A DNA stretch of 64,000 nt from Pseudoalteromonas piratica (GCF_000788395.1 NZ_CP009888.1:3058001-3122000); one strand, 5' to 3'; positions 35,165 through 44,377 are shown, counted from the first letter of the stretch. Numbers and translations are program-made. The notes: generated by a model from the sequence alone, not told the origin.

Positions 35165-38100
35165 TGTTTTTTAGCTCCGAGTTAGAAAGTTCCTTGTTAA
35201 AGGCGTTTACTTCGGGCTTTTTAACGATTGAATAAATCGCGGGTAAAACAATTAGAGTTAGCAGGACTGCACTTGTCATCCCACCTACCATTGGTGCAGC
35301 AATACGACTCATTACCTCAGAGCCTGTTCCTGTACCATATAAAATAGGCATTAGGCCGATAATGATTGTCGCTACTGTCATCATTACAGGACGAACACGT
35401 AATCCAGCACCGTGCAATAAGGCATCTTGATATTCATCTTCTGAGATGAGTTCTGCTCGCTCTTTCGCTTTTTCCTTAAGTTCAGCGAGCGCCTGATTGA
35501 GATATACCAACATTATTACGCCAATCTCAACAGCTACTCCAGCCAGAGCAATAAAGCCTACACCAACTGCTACAGAGAAGTTGAACCCTTCTAAATACAT
35601 CAACCATAACCCACCGATCATTGCCATCGGTAAAGTCACAATGATGATCGCAACTTCGCTAAACGCTCTGAAGTTCAAATAAAGCAAAATAACAATAATG
35701 GCGAGCGTCAATGGAACAACGTAAGTAAGCTTGGCTTTGGCTCTTTCCATATATTCGTATTGACCAGCCCAAGTAATCGAATAACCTGCTGGTAATATAA
35801 GATTTTTAGCTAAATGCTCTTTTGCACTTTCAACATAAGTACCTACGTCAACGCCCTCTATATCAATGAACGTCCAACCATTAATACGTGCATTTTCACT
35901 CTTGATCCCCGGAGGGCCTACTTCTACTTTTATTTCAGCTACGTCACCTAGTGCGATGCGTTGTCCATTTGGAGTGACAACAGGCAAGCGCGACAACTGC
36001 TCTGGAGAGTCACGATAATCTTGTGGGTATCGCAAGTTGACAGGATAACGCTCTTGACCTTCTACTGTTTGAGTGACATTCATCCCACCAATAGCAGTTG
36101 AAACTACTTGTTGTACGTCATCGATGTTTAATCCAAAACGACTTGCTTTCTCACGAGAAATATCAACTTTTATATATCGTCCACCTGCAACTCGTTCAGA
36201 ATAAACTGAAGCGGTCCCGGTCACCTCAGGTAACAATTGCTCTATTTGTTGTCCAATCTCTTGAATCGTATTTAAATCAGATCCTGCTACTTTAATCCCT
36301 ACTGGCGTTTTGATACCCGTTGCTAACATGTCAATACGAGTTTTGATTGGCATAACCCAAGCGTTAGTTAAGCCCGGAAACTTAACCAACTTATCAAACT
36401 CAGCTTTTAAAGATTCTGTTGTCACTCCCTCACGCCACTCTTCTTGAGGCTTCAACTGAATGAAGGTTTCAATCATAGTTAACGGTGCAGGGTCAGTTGC
36501 AGATTCAGCTCTTCCGACCTTACCAAATACAGTTTCAACTTCAGGCACTGTTTTAATTAGCTTGTCGGTTTGCTGTAGAATCTCTCTTGCCTTACCAATA
36601 GAGATCCCCGGATATGTAGTCGGCATGTACATTAAATCTCCTTCATCTAGAGGAGGAATAAACTCGCTACCAATCTTATCAACAGGCCAAAAACCGACGA
36701 TAGTCACTAATATTGCTGCTACAATTGTCGATTTTGGAAACTTCATTACTTGCTTTAAAACAGGCATGTAAATAGCAATTAGCAATCGGTTTAACGGATT
36801 TTTCTTTTCTGAAACAATTTTGCCTCGAATAAAGTACCCCATTAATACAGGCACCAATGTTATCGCTAAGCCTGCTGATGCAGCCATTGCATATGTTTTT
36901 GTATAAGCTAAAGGTGAAAACATCCTTCCTTCTTGCGCTTCTAAGATAAACACTGGCAAGAATGAGACTGTAATGATGAGCAAACTAAAGAATAATGCAG
37001 GACCGACTTCACTTGCCGCCTTTGAGACTATTTGCCAACGATTTTCATCTGTTAGCGGTGTCTTTTCCATATGCTTATGCATATTTTCAATCATCACTAT
37101 AGCGCCATCTGTCATCGCACCAATTGCAATAGCGATACCACCTAATGACATAATATTCGCATTGATACCTTGCATATGCATGATGATAAATGAAGCTAAG
37201 ATGCCAATAGGTAGAGTGACAACTGCAACAATCGAAGATCGCAAATGAAACAGAAATGCAACACATACAATCGCGACGACAGCAAGCTCTTCGAGCAATT
37301 TACTCCATAGGTTTTCTACGGCCTCTCCTATTAAGCCAGAGCGATCATAAACCGTAACTATTTCAACTCCTTCGGGTAAACCTTTTTTTAACTCTTCTAA
37401 TTTGGCTTTTACTCCATCAATAGTTTTTTGTGCGTTTTCACCAAAGCGCATAACAACCACACCACCAACAACTTCTCCTTCACCATTAAGTTCAGCGATG
37501 CCCCGTCTCATTTGTGGACCTAGGTTGACTTCTGCCACATCGCCAATAGTAAGTGGCGTTCCTTGTTCGTTCACTCCGAGAGGGATCAACTCTATATCTG
37601 AAATACTTTTGATATAGCCAGTAGCGGTAACCATGTACTCTGCTTCAGCCATTTCAACAACAGAGGCACCTGTTTCTTGGTTACCACGCTTAAGGGCCAT
37701 TTGAATGTGACTAAGTGGTATACCGTAGGCTCTTAACTTATCGGGATCGACTTGTATTTGATATTGTTTAACCATTCCACCAACGGCAGCAACCTCTGAC
37801 ACTCCGGGGACAGTTTGCAATTCATATTTTAAGAACCAATCTTGAATACTACGCAATTGGCTAATATCCAAGTTGCCCGTTTTATCTACAAGAGAATATA
37901 GGTAAACCCAGCCAACACCTGTCGCATCTGGCCCTAGTTGTGGACGCGCACTAGCGGGTAGCGAAGGGGCTACTTGACTTAAATATTCAAGTACTCTGCT
38001 CCTTGCCCAATATAAGTCAGTGTCTTCGTCAAAGATGACGTAAACAAATGAGTCACCAAAAAATGAATAGCCACGAACAGTAACAGCGCCGGGAACAGAC

Positions 38101-38324
38101 AACATTGCAGTTGTCAGTGGATAAGTAACCTGATCTTGAACAACTTGCGGTGCCTGACCGGGGTAATTCGTTTTAATTATTACTTGAACGTCAGATAAAT
38201 CTGGTAGTGCATCAACAGGCGTATTCTTTATTGAAAATAGCCCACCACCAATCAAAATTAAGGTAGCTAAGATAACGAAGAAGCGATTGCCTATCGACCA
38301 TCTAATAATTGATTCAATCATCAT
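35157..38324 (-). CDS. cusA: Cu/Ag efflux RND pump, CusA-type
   Basis: A 1055-residue inner-membrane RND pump. The first loop opens with TPVDALPDLSDVQVIIKTN. TM4 contains AIGAMTDGAIVMIENMHKH, the form typical of the copper/silver subgroup. The second loop has VMPIKTRIDMLATGIKTPVG, a segment conserved in CusA. It exports Cu(I)/Ag(I) from periplasm or cytoplasm through CusC using the proton gradient. CusB is encoded 12 bases upstream. The last eight bases overlap the PepSY gene. The copper assignment is supported by the CusF domains in CusB and by CopC, CopD and DUF411 in the same operon. Confidence 0.93.
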   Translation of the reverse strand: MMIESIIRWSIGNRFFVILATLILIGGGLFSIKNTPVDALPDLSDVQVIIKTNYPGQAPQVVQDQVTYPLTTAMLSVPGAVTVRGYSFFGDSFVYVIFDEDTDLYWARSRVLEYLSQVAPSLPASARPQLGPDATGVGWVYLYSLVDKTGNLDISQLRSIQDWFLKYELQTVPGVSEVAAVGGMVKQYQIQVDPDKLRAYGIPLSHIQMALKRGNQETGASVVEMAEAEYMVTATGYIKSISDIELIPLGVNEQGTPLTIGDVAEVNLGPQMRRGIAELNGEGEVVGGVVVMRFGENAQKTIDGVKAKLEELKKGLPEGVEIVTVYDRSGLIGEAVENLWSKLLEELAVVAIVCVAFLFHLRSSIVAVVTLPIGILASFIIMHMQGINANIMSLGGIAIAIGAMTDGAIVMIENMHKHMEKTPLTDENRWQIVSKAASEVGPALFFSLLIITVSFLPVFILEAQEGRMFSPLAYTKTYAMAASAGLAITLVPVLMGYFIRGKIVSEKKNPLNRLLIAIYMPVLKQVMKFPKSTIVAAILVTIVGFWPVDKIGSEFIPPLDEGDLMYMPTTYPGISIGKAREILQQTDKLIKTVPEVETVFGKVGRAESATDPAPLTMIETFIQLKPQEEWREGVTTESLKAEFDKLVKFPGLTNAWVMPIKTRIDMLATGIKTPVGIKVAGSDLNTIQEIGQQIEQLLPEVTGTASVYSERVAGGRYIKVDISREKASRFGLNIDDVQQVVSTAIGGMNVTQTVEGQERYPVNLRYPQDYRDSPEQLSRLPVVTPNGQRIALGDVAEIKVEVGPPGIKSENARINGWTFIDIEGVDVGTYVESAKEHLAKNLILPAGYSITWAGQYEYMERAKAKLTYVVPLTLAIIVILLYLNFRAFSEVAIIIVTLPMAMIGGLWLMYLEGFNFSVAVGVGFIALAGVAVEIGVIMLVYLNQALAELKEKAKERAELISEDEYQDALLHGAGLRVRPVMMTVATIIIGLMPILYGTGTGSEVMSRIAAPMVGGMTSAVLLTLIVLPAIYSIVKKPEVNAFNKELSNSELKNNA

Positions 38325-38336
38325 TTATCTCCCTAC

Positions 38337-40094
38337 TTAATGGTTTGAATGGTCAACAGCACTTTTTGGTTCATGCTTATGTTGCTCATCTGATTCAAGA
38401 GAAATTTCAGTGATAACCAAATTATCTTTCACCTCAAAAGTAAAAATGACGTTATCTCCAACGTTGAAATCAACTATTTCTATGTTGTCCTCGACGATAA
38501 AATCCATCGTCGCAGCAGGTCTATCCCATTTATCTATTGGGCCTCGGCTAATATTTAGAATCCGTGTATCAGTATCAATCGTATTGATTAGACCTGATAC
38601 TGTTGCAAAAGATACTTCTTCACTCATATCAGCAGACTCATTCATGATATGAACTCCAGTAATTTCATATCCACCATCTTCGGTTTTACTCACCTCAAAG
38701 TGCAAAGATTGACCAGACTTTAATGAGTCAATATCGACTTTTTCAGCTACAGTAAAATCCATAACCATCTCAGGCCAATCCCAAGCTTCAGCAGGGCCGT
38801 GACTGATATTAACCATGCGGTGCCCAGCCATGACACTATTAACATCACCTTGCATCCAAACAGAGTTAGGTACTTCATCATGAGTCATTCGTTTAAAGTC
38901 AGAGCTTTTACTTGATTCAGAATCAATCAAGAATTGAGCTGATGTCACCACAACATCATCTTCATTAAGCCCGTCTAAAATTTCGATATTGTTGCTATCA
39001 ACCCGACCGATGGTTACTTCAATTGATTTAAACTGCCCTTCACCTAAAGCAAGTACTACCCTATCTTGTTTACCTGTCCTAATAACGGCTTCTCTAGGCA
39101 CGAGTATGGTGTTATCAGCTTGATTAGCGTGAATAGAGACTTGTGCAAACATGTTTGGTTTTAGCTGGTAATCTGTGTTGTCGAATTTCAATCGCACTCT
39201 AAGAGTACGAGTTTTGCTGTTCAACGTTGGATAGACATAATCAACAACACCAGCCCAGTCCTCACCCGGTAAATAATCCAGAGTCATTGATACTGGCAAC
39301 CCTTCTTTAATCAAAGCCGCATCACGTTCAAAAACTTCTGCTTCAACCCAAACTTGGTCAAGCTTGCCAATACTTAACAAGGTATTTCCGGGCTTAACGT
39401 AGAAGCCTTCTCTTACTTTCAAGCCATCAATTACTCCAGCCTGTGGCGAATAAAAAGTGGTAGTTTGCTCAACCTTTCGTGTCTTTTCCAGCTTTTGAAT
39501 AAAGCCTTCCGAAAGCTGTAACGCCTTAAGGCGCTCTTTGGCTGCCGTAATTAAGGAACTATTATTGCGCTTTAAAGCTATCAAAAGTTCTTCTTGAGCA
39601 TTAACCAATTGAGGAGAATACAGTGTGTAAAGAGGCTGACCTTTTTCTACAGGATTACCAGCAGCTTTGACATAGAGTTTTTCAATCCAACCATCAACAC
39701 GCGGATGGATATGAATTAGCTTATCTTCATCATATTGAACGTAACCTACAGTCGATATTTCAGTATGCATGTTTTTAAGTTCAACTGGTGCTGTACGAAC
39801 TCCTAAATTGTTCACTACATGAGGTGCTATTTTTACTGCTCCGGGACCAAAGTCATCACCAGATGCACCGTCCTCATAAACAGGAATCAAATCCATACCC
39901 ATAGGCGACTTACCGGGCTTGTCCCGGCGGTAATTTGAATCCATCGGTGCAACCCAATACAGCGGTTTTTTCTCTCCTGATGTTGCCTCATTGCCATTAC
40001 TGCTTGAACCTGAACCTTGATATAAACTTAATGCTCCTGCCCCTAATGCTGCCCCAATAATGATGGCAATAGCTGTTTTAGTATTCGTTGACAT
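38337..40094 (-). CDS. cusB: CusB-type adaptor with two C-terminal CusF domains
   Basis: A 585-residue membrane-fusion protein. A heavy-metal-binding domain lies near residues 45-75 (LYWVAPMDSNYRRDKPGKSP, then MGMDLIPVYE), followed by lipoyl, helical and barrel parts. Two CusF-like domains are attached at the C-terminus. The first keeps the ligands (VNISHGPAEAWDWPEMVMDF: His, Trp, Met, Met). The second reads LNISRGPIDKWDRPAATMDF, where His, Trp and the first Met are lost. E. coli makes CusF as a separate chaperone, so this is a fusion with one working and one probably non-binding copy. The tail is His-rich (EQHKHEPKSAVDHSNH). Its start overlaps the cusC stop by one base. Confidence 0.92.
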   Translation of the reverse strand: MSTNTKTAIAIIIGAALGAGALSLYQGSGSSSNGNEATSGEKKPLYWVAPMDSNYRRDKPGKSPMGMDLIPVYEDGASGDDFGPGAVKIAPHVVNNLGVRTAPVELKNMHTEISTVGYVQYDEDKLIHIHPRVDGWIEKLYVKAAGNPVEKGQPLYTLYSPQLVNAQEELLIALKRNNSSLITAAKERLKALQLSEGFIQKLEKTRKVEQTTTFYSPQAGVIDGLKVREGFYVKPGNTLLSIGKLDQVWVEAEVFERDAALIKEGLPVSMTLDYLPGEDWAGVVDYVYPTLNSKTRTLRVRLKFDNTDYQLKPNMFAQVSIHANQADNTILVPREAVIRTGKQDRVVLALGEGQFKSIEVTIGRVDSNNIEILDGLNEDDVVVTSAQFLIDSESSKSSDFKRMTHDEVPNSVWMQGDVNSVMAGHRMVNISHGPAEAWDWPEMVMDFTVAEKVDIDSLKSGQSLHFEVSKTEDGGYEITGVHIMNESADMSEEVSFATVSGLINTIDTDTRILNISRGPIDKWDRPAATMDFIVEDNIEIVDFNVGDNVIFTFEVKDNLVITEISLESDEQHKHEPKSAVDHSNH

Positions 40095-41521
40095 TATTTT
40101 TCTCCAAATTGCTGATTGGATAAGTGCTGATTAGTTTTGTGCGAAGTGTGCATTGGCTTATGTTCAGCATTTGATTTAGATTGAGAATGCGCAAAGAAAT
40201 AGTTGATGCGAGCAACTGTTTTAAGTGCATCAACATCAATTCTTAAGGCTGATATTCTGGCGTTTAATTCTGCGATTCTTGCACGAACAACTTCGGCAAA
40301 ATCACCATCATCGTTGGTGTAGGCCGTCAAAGACGCTTCCGCTTGGTCATGAGTTTGTTTAAGGAGTTGGTCTTGATAGATAGATTGTCTGTCAGATAAG
40401 CGTTTAAGCTGTCTAAGCTCCTTTTCCAACGCACTGATCATTTGTTTTGTCAGCAATAACTTCTCGGTTTTAACAGCTTCTGATTCAGCAATAGAAGCTG
40501 CAACTTGCTTATCTTGCCTATTTTCTGTGAACAACGGTAAGTCAAACGTTACCCCAACAGAAAATAAGTCAGCTCGGTTATCACCAGAAGGCATATTGTC
40601 ACGATAGGCATAGCTTGCATTGACACCCCATTGCGGCTCATATTGCTGTTTAGCTAATTCAACACCTTTTTCTGAAGCTTTGCGTTTCACATCAATTGCA
40701 AGTATTGCTGGATGATTCGCAAGTTCCTGAGCCAATCGATTTCGTGAGTAATTAGATGCTTTAAGAACGGTTGGATTCTTTAATCGAATCGAAGGCAATT
40801 CTTTTGAAACGCTAAACTCTAGTGGTTGTGCATCAAAGTTGAATGATTCATTTAAGCGAGCAGAATCGTAAATATGAAGCCACTCATTAAGACGAGCGAT
40901 TGTCGTTTCTAGTTTCTGCTTTTGCGAAGTTAATCTGTCATCTAACTGCACGATTTCCAACTGAGCACGAATAACATCTTGCTGTCTGGTTTTACCAACA
41001 ACGTTTGAGTAGCTAGCTTTAGCCACCTCCGCCATCTGCTCAAAAAGCGCCCAATCCGATTCAATCAATTTAATGGTTTGTTGGGCTAAGTAGGCATCTA
41101 ACCAAAGCTGTGACACTTGGCTTTTCAACTTCGCTTTACGATTCTCGCGTAACAGTGGAAATTTCGTGGATTCAATTTTTAACTGGTCTTGTTTGATCTC
41201 TAGGCTATCTCCTCTCGGAAACATTTGAGAGACGCCAACCTTTAGCTGAGTCATTCCTTCCTGATCTAAATCCCAAGTATCTGTTGGTAAATTCATTATC
41301 CCTAGAGATACTTTCGGATCAGGCAAAGTACCTGAAGCGATACTTCTATTTTCAACCGCACTTTGTTTCAATCGGCTACCATGAAGCCAAGGATCATTTT
41401 CCTGAGCTAAAGTGATAGCTTGTTCGAGTGACACCACTTTCTCAGCTTGAGCTGAGAATACGGATAATCCGAGTATTAGTGCAGTTGAAAGTGAAGTAAG
41501 GTTTGAAGCGTTCAATTTCAT
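40094..41521 (-). CDS. cusC: TolC-family outer-membrane channel, CusC-type
   Basis: A 475-residue outer-membrane efflux protein with a signal peptide (cleavage after SAQA) and the two-fold repeated coiled-coil and barrel parts of the TolC family (for example DPKVSLGIMNLPTDTW and EPQWGVNASYAYRDNMPSG). The C-terminal tail is His-rich (SNAEHKPMHTSHKTNQH), which is unusual for the family and could capture copper. It overlaps cusB and the DUF411 gene by one base each (TAATG junctions), so the run is translationally coupled. It forms the outer-membrane exit for CusBA. Confidence 0.88.
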   Translation of the reverse strand: MKLNASNLTSLSTALILGLSVFSAQAEKVVSLEQAITLAQENDPWLHGSRLKQSAVENRSIASGTLPDPKVSLGIMNLPTDTWDLDQEGMTQLKVGVSQMFPRGDSLEIKQDQLKIESTKFPLLRENRKAKLKSQVSQLWLDAYLAQQTIKLIESDWALFEQMAEVAKASYSNVVGKTRQQDVIRAQLEIVQLDDRLTSQKQKLETTIARLNEWLHIYDSARLNESFNFDAQPLEFSVSKELPSIRLKNPTVLKASNYSRNRLAQELANHPAILAIDVKRKASEKGVELAKQQYEPQWGVNASYAYRDNMPSGDNRADLFSVGVTFDLPLFTENRQDKQVAASIAESEAVKTEKLLLTKQMISALEKELRQLKRLSDRQSIYQDQLLKQTHDQAEASLTAYTNDDGDFAEVVRARIAELNARISALRIDVDALKTVARINYFFAHSQSKSNAEHKPMHTSHKTNQHLSNQQFGEK

Positions 41522-42018
41522 TAGAATTGCTCCTCGTATGCCTTAACTTTTGCATAGACTTCGCTCGTTCCATCTTTAAATAGAATTAACACGTTGTATG
41601 GCATAAAGCGGTCACCGACTTCCATACCGGGAGAGCCAACTGGCATTGCTGGAACTGAAAGCCCAATCGCATTCGGGTGCTCTTCTGATAAGAACTGCTG
41701 AATAAATTTAGCAGGCACATGACCTTCAAAGGCAAATCCATTTCTGCTCACTGCCGTGTGACAGGAGCGGTAATTAGGCTTAATACCATACTTAGTTTTG
41801 ATATTGCCGATGTTTCGGAAATCTTTGGAATGCGCAACGTTCCCTTTGTCTTCAATATGAGTTATCCATTTTTTACAACACCCACAAGTAGGGGTTTTAT
41901 AAACGATTAACTCCAAAGGTGTTACGTCGTTATTGTGTGTATGTTTATGTTCATTAGCGTTTGCAAACGCAGGTGAAAGCAGCATTACAACTGCTATTTT
42001 TAAATACTTATTGATCAT
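41521..42018 (-). CDS. DUF411 periplasmic metal-binding protein
   Basis: A 165-residue DUF411 protein with a signal peptide (YLKIAVVMLLSPAFANA). A short His-rich stretch (EHKHTHNN) is followed by the CGCC site (Cys45, Cys47, Cys48 in TPTCGCCKKW) and the further conserved RSCHTAV and GHVPAKFIQQF motifs. DUF411 proteins resemble thioredoxin-fold copper binders and are found with Cus-type operons. It may deliver Cu(I) to CusCBA or CusF domains. It starts 107 bases after the stop of mini-protein copy C and overlaps cusC by one base. Confidence 0.87.
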   Translation of the reverse strand: MINKYLKIAVVMLLSPAFANANEHKHTHNNDVTPLELIVYKTPTCGCCKKWITHIEDKGNVAHSKDFRNIGNIKTKYGIKPNYRSCHTAVSRNGFAFEGHVPAKFIQQFLSEEHPNAIGLSVPAMPVGSPGMEVGDRFMPYNVLILFKDGTSEVYAKVKAYEEQF

Positions 42019-42108
42019 TTTTGCCCCCAGACATCGCTGGAAAATAGCTATAGCGCTACGACGCTATATTGACTAACAGAAAAATTAATTACATGTGCGC
42101 GAAATTTG

Positions 42109-42121
42109 GACGCACTAATCC
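42109..42121 (-). repeat. Conserved 13-base box after mini-protein copy C
   Basis: On the minus strand GGATTAGTGCGTC starts four bases after the stop codon of mini-protein copy C, identical to the box after copy B 16 kb away. TTTCGC follows in both. It lies between the mini-protein and the DUF411/cus genes. Farther along, ATAGCG/CGCTAT near 42050-42066 could form a stem. Confidence 0.6.
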
Positions 42122-42125
42122 TGTA

Positions 42126-42506
42126 TTAGGCAAAAATTGGTGGACGATATAGGGAAGTGGAAATTGAATGAGGTTGATTAGATTGCTGAGCAGCTATAGA
42201 TTCACTCAATATTTGAATATCTGTCGAGTCAACACTGGAACTTAGTACTGTAGTAGATGAACAAGCATTTGCAGGACAAACACATTCAACATCACAACAA
42301 TCTTCTGATTGACCATTACTGCTTTTATTCATATCACCATGATTCATTCCTTCATGATGACTCATTTTAGAATGATCCATGTTCATGTGTGATTCGTGAG
42401 AACCTGATGACATTTCGCAAGACATAGCAGAATACGCAAATGCTTGCCCTACAAAGGCAACCAGCATAAGCGTTATTACTAAGACTTTTGAAAATGCTTT
42501 AGACAT
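42126..42506 (-). CDS. Exported Cys/His/Met-rich mini-protein ending in RPPI (copy C)
   Basis: About 126 residues with a signal peptide (KVLVITLMLVAFVGQAFAYS). A His/Met-rich linker (SHMNMDHSKMSHHEGMNHGD) is followed by a Cys cluster (DCCDVECVCPANAC, about residues 73-86). The C-terminus is SLYRPPIFA before the stop. I use the Met at 42506 that leads the signal peptide. It heads the DUF411/CusCBA/PepSY/CopCD operon. Copies A and B share signal peptide, metal cluster and terminal RPPI. Proteins of this shape in Bordetella (DUF2946, CruR) act as copper-responsive leader ORFs with a C-terminal RAPP motif; that parallel is my inference. Confidence 0.74.
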   Translation of the reverse strand: MSKAFSKVLVITLMLVAFVGQAFAYSAMSCEMSSGSHESHMNMDHSKMSHHEGMNHGDMNKSSNGQSEDCCDVECVCPANACSSTTVLSSSVDSTDIQILSESIAAQQSNQPHSISTSLYRPPIFA

Positions 42507-42663
42507 AAAATTCTCATAAAAATATACACCCACTATGTTAATACAAATGTTCGAATAAGTAAATTGATGTCATGTAAACATTTATGAATATTTGATTATC
42601 GTCAAATTTTTCAACGGTATAAGTGACACATAATAATCTCGTCAGTCTTCTTATCTTCGTTAT

Positions 42664-43011
42664 TCAAAGACTTTTATTTCGAGACTTAAGTTGCTCCCTC
42701 ATTTCTAAAACTCGATCTGCTGAATAAGCTCCTGCTCTCATAACAACCAGTTTAACAAACGAAATATCAATTAACTTATGGTCAGCATCAATCACATAAT
42801 AACTCCCATTATGTGTGATGATTTCTAATTTATCCTCGACATCAGATTTACTAACAATCTTTGAAGTCACGATTTGCTCAAATGGCCTAAACCTGAATGT
42901 TTCATCGTCAATAACAACTACTGATAAAAACTCGCCGAGAAATTGTTTTTCAAATTCTTTATAGTCGTAGGCAGATACTATGCAGGCATCTTTCAAATAG
43001 GTTTTATCCAT
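42664..43011 (-). CDS. Hypothetical protein, third gene of unknown cassette
   Basis: A 115-residue soluble protein without signal peptide. It seems to alternate beta strands and loops (EFLSVVVIDDETFRFRPFEQIV, shown in part as FLSVVVIDDETFRFRPF, and HNGSYYVIDADHKLIDI) and ends in a basic helix (VLEMREQLKSRNKSL). I do not recognise the family. It starts 14 bases after the preceding small gene on the same strand and is the last of three tightly packed genes (44377 to 42664). A toxin-antitoxin, immunity or defence role is possible for such cassettes, but nothing specific is seen. Confidence 0.65.
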   Translation of the reverse strand: MDKTYLKDACIVSAYDYKEFEKQFLGEFLSVVVIDDETFRFRPFEQIVTSKIVSKSDVEDKLEIITHNGSYYVIDADHKLIDISFVKLVVMRAGAYSADRVLEMREQLKSRNKSL

Positions 43012-43025
43012 TTGTTAACTCCCAA

Positions 43026-43343
43026 TTAATAGCCAGATGGGAGAATTTCCCGAAATTCTAAAAATTCCTCAGGAGAGTACATACACTCATGCATTAAATT
43101 GAACTCAAATACACTTACATCGAACTCTTTTGGTTCACCATCTAAAGTATAAAAATCCGCGCCAAAGGTTCTATATTCGAGACCATTGACTTCCATAATT
43201 TTTGTAGTGAACAAAGCCTCACCTTTTTTACCGCTTTCATTATCCTCAGCAAAGGTAGCGTAAAGCACCTGTTCAACTGTTTCCTCTGTATTAGATTGAA
43301 TTGAGATAAGTGTGGCTTTCGTTAGTTTAATTCTAGGTCTCAT
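43026..43343 (-). CDS. Hypothetical protein, second gene of unknown cassette
   Basis: A 105-residue soluble protein, acidic, with no signal or membrane segment and no family I know. It appears to be mostly beta (KLTKATLISIQSNTEETVEQV, seen as TLISIQSNTEETVEQVLYA, and LEYRTFGADFYTLDGEPKEF). I start it at the ATG at 43343, which overlaps the stop of the preceding gene as ATGA and has AAAGGAG eight bases before; a longer frame to 43373 lacks such support. The four-base overlap shows translational coupling to the 345-residue protein. Confidence 0.7.
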   Translation of the reverse strand: MRPRIKLTKATLISIQSNTEETVEQVLYATFAEDNESGKKGEALFTTKIMEVNGLEYRTFGADFYTLDGEPKEFDVSVFEFNLMHECMYSPEEFLEFREILPSGY

Positions 43344-44377
43344 ACATATGCTCCTTTCATATCTTCTGCACAAAAAGGACGAAAGAAACTTAGATACTTA
43401 ACCCCATCGACCTTTAGTAAACTGTTGTCAACATCAAAGTGAGACAGAACGGTAGATTGATACAATGAAATGTATTCTTCATAGTCAATCGTATTAAAAA
43501 AATTGGTATCAACACGGCGTGCATAGAAAACAAGGGTTTGTTGATCAATACGAACTATGAATTTTTGATCGCCATCTACGTTCTTAACATTTAGGCATAG
43601 CTCCGGCTTGTGCCAATCAGATACGAGTGAAGGAACAAGTGGGAAGCCATAAATTAGATAGCGCATTCCCTCAATTTTGAACGTTATTGGATTAAATGGA
43701 ATTTTACTAACTTTGCCACTAGTGAAGAGTTCAAATGTCAACATTAACCAATCTTCATGTTTAGAGAAACTATTCCCTTCGGATATACAGCCCTCAAATT
43801 CCCCTTCATGATTCACATGATTGATGTACATATACTTTTTAACATTCTCAATCGAGAGTTGTTCAAATGGAAATTTTGAAGCGATTAACCTGTAGTAGCA
43901 ACCATGCAACTTCAAATCAGCATATTGAACTATTAACTGGTCATCAAAGGCATCAAAATATGGTCGCCACTCTAATCTAAAGTCAGCACCAGTGTTAACT
44001 ATAAATTGAGCATCTTCGGGCAAACCTAAAACTTTGTATATCGTTGAAATCAGTTCTAATGTATCAATATCAACAAGCATCAAACTTTCAATTTCAGATG
44101 CCATTGAAGTGATTCTTTTATGCAATGACTCTATGATTTCCCGATCATCATATTCATTGATCATCAAATATTTAAATGAGTCATGTTCTAGGATTGAATT
44201 AAGATTGTGGCTATCAAAAGCCTCATGCAAACGCTCATGTGCTTGTGTAAAGTGAATACAGCTATAAACACCTCTGCTCCAAAGTCCTTGGGCATATAAA
44301 TCTGGTATATCTAGAAGTAATGAGAAATCTTTAGCTTGTTTATTTAGTTTATTTTTTAGCTGATAGAGTGAAATCAT
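43340..44377 (-). CDS. Hypothetical protein, first gene of unknown cassette
   Basis: A 345-residue soluble protein. The first 110 residues look helical (NKLNKQAKDFSLLLDIPD, then ESLHKRITSMASEIESLMLV); the rest looks mixed with many aromatic residues and strands (DQLIVQYADLKLHGCYYRL, MRYLIYGFPLVPSL, QTLVFYARRVD). No catalytic motif, signal peptide or membrane helix was found, and I do not recognise the family. It is followed by two small genes, the first overlapping by four bases. The location between the Cus operon and the presumed island end fits an accessory cassette of unknown role. Confidence 0.68.
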   Translation of the reverse strand: MISLYQLKNKLNKQAKDFSLLLDIPDLYAQGLWSRGVYSCIHFTQAHERLHEAFDSHNLNSILEHDSFKYLMINEYDDREIIESLHKRITSMASEIESLMLVDIDTLELISTIYKVLGLPEDAQFIVNTGADFRLEWRPYFDAFDDQLIVQYADLKLHGCYYRLIASKFPFEQLSIENVKKYMYINHVNHEGEFEGCISEGNSFSKHEDWLMLTFELFTSGKVSKIPFNPITFKIEGMRYLIYGFPLVPSLVSDWHKPELCLNVKNVDGDQKFIVRIDQQTLVFYARRVDTNFFNTIDYEEYISLYQSTVLSHFDVDNSLLKVDGVKYLSFFRPFCAEDMKGAYV

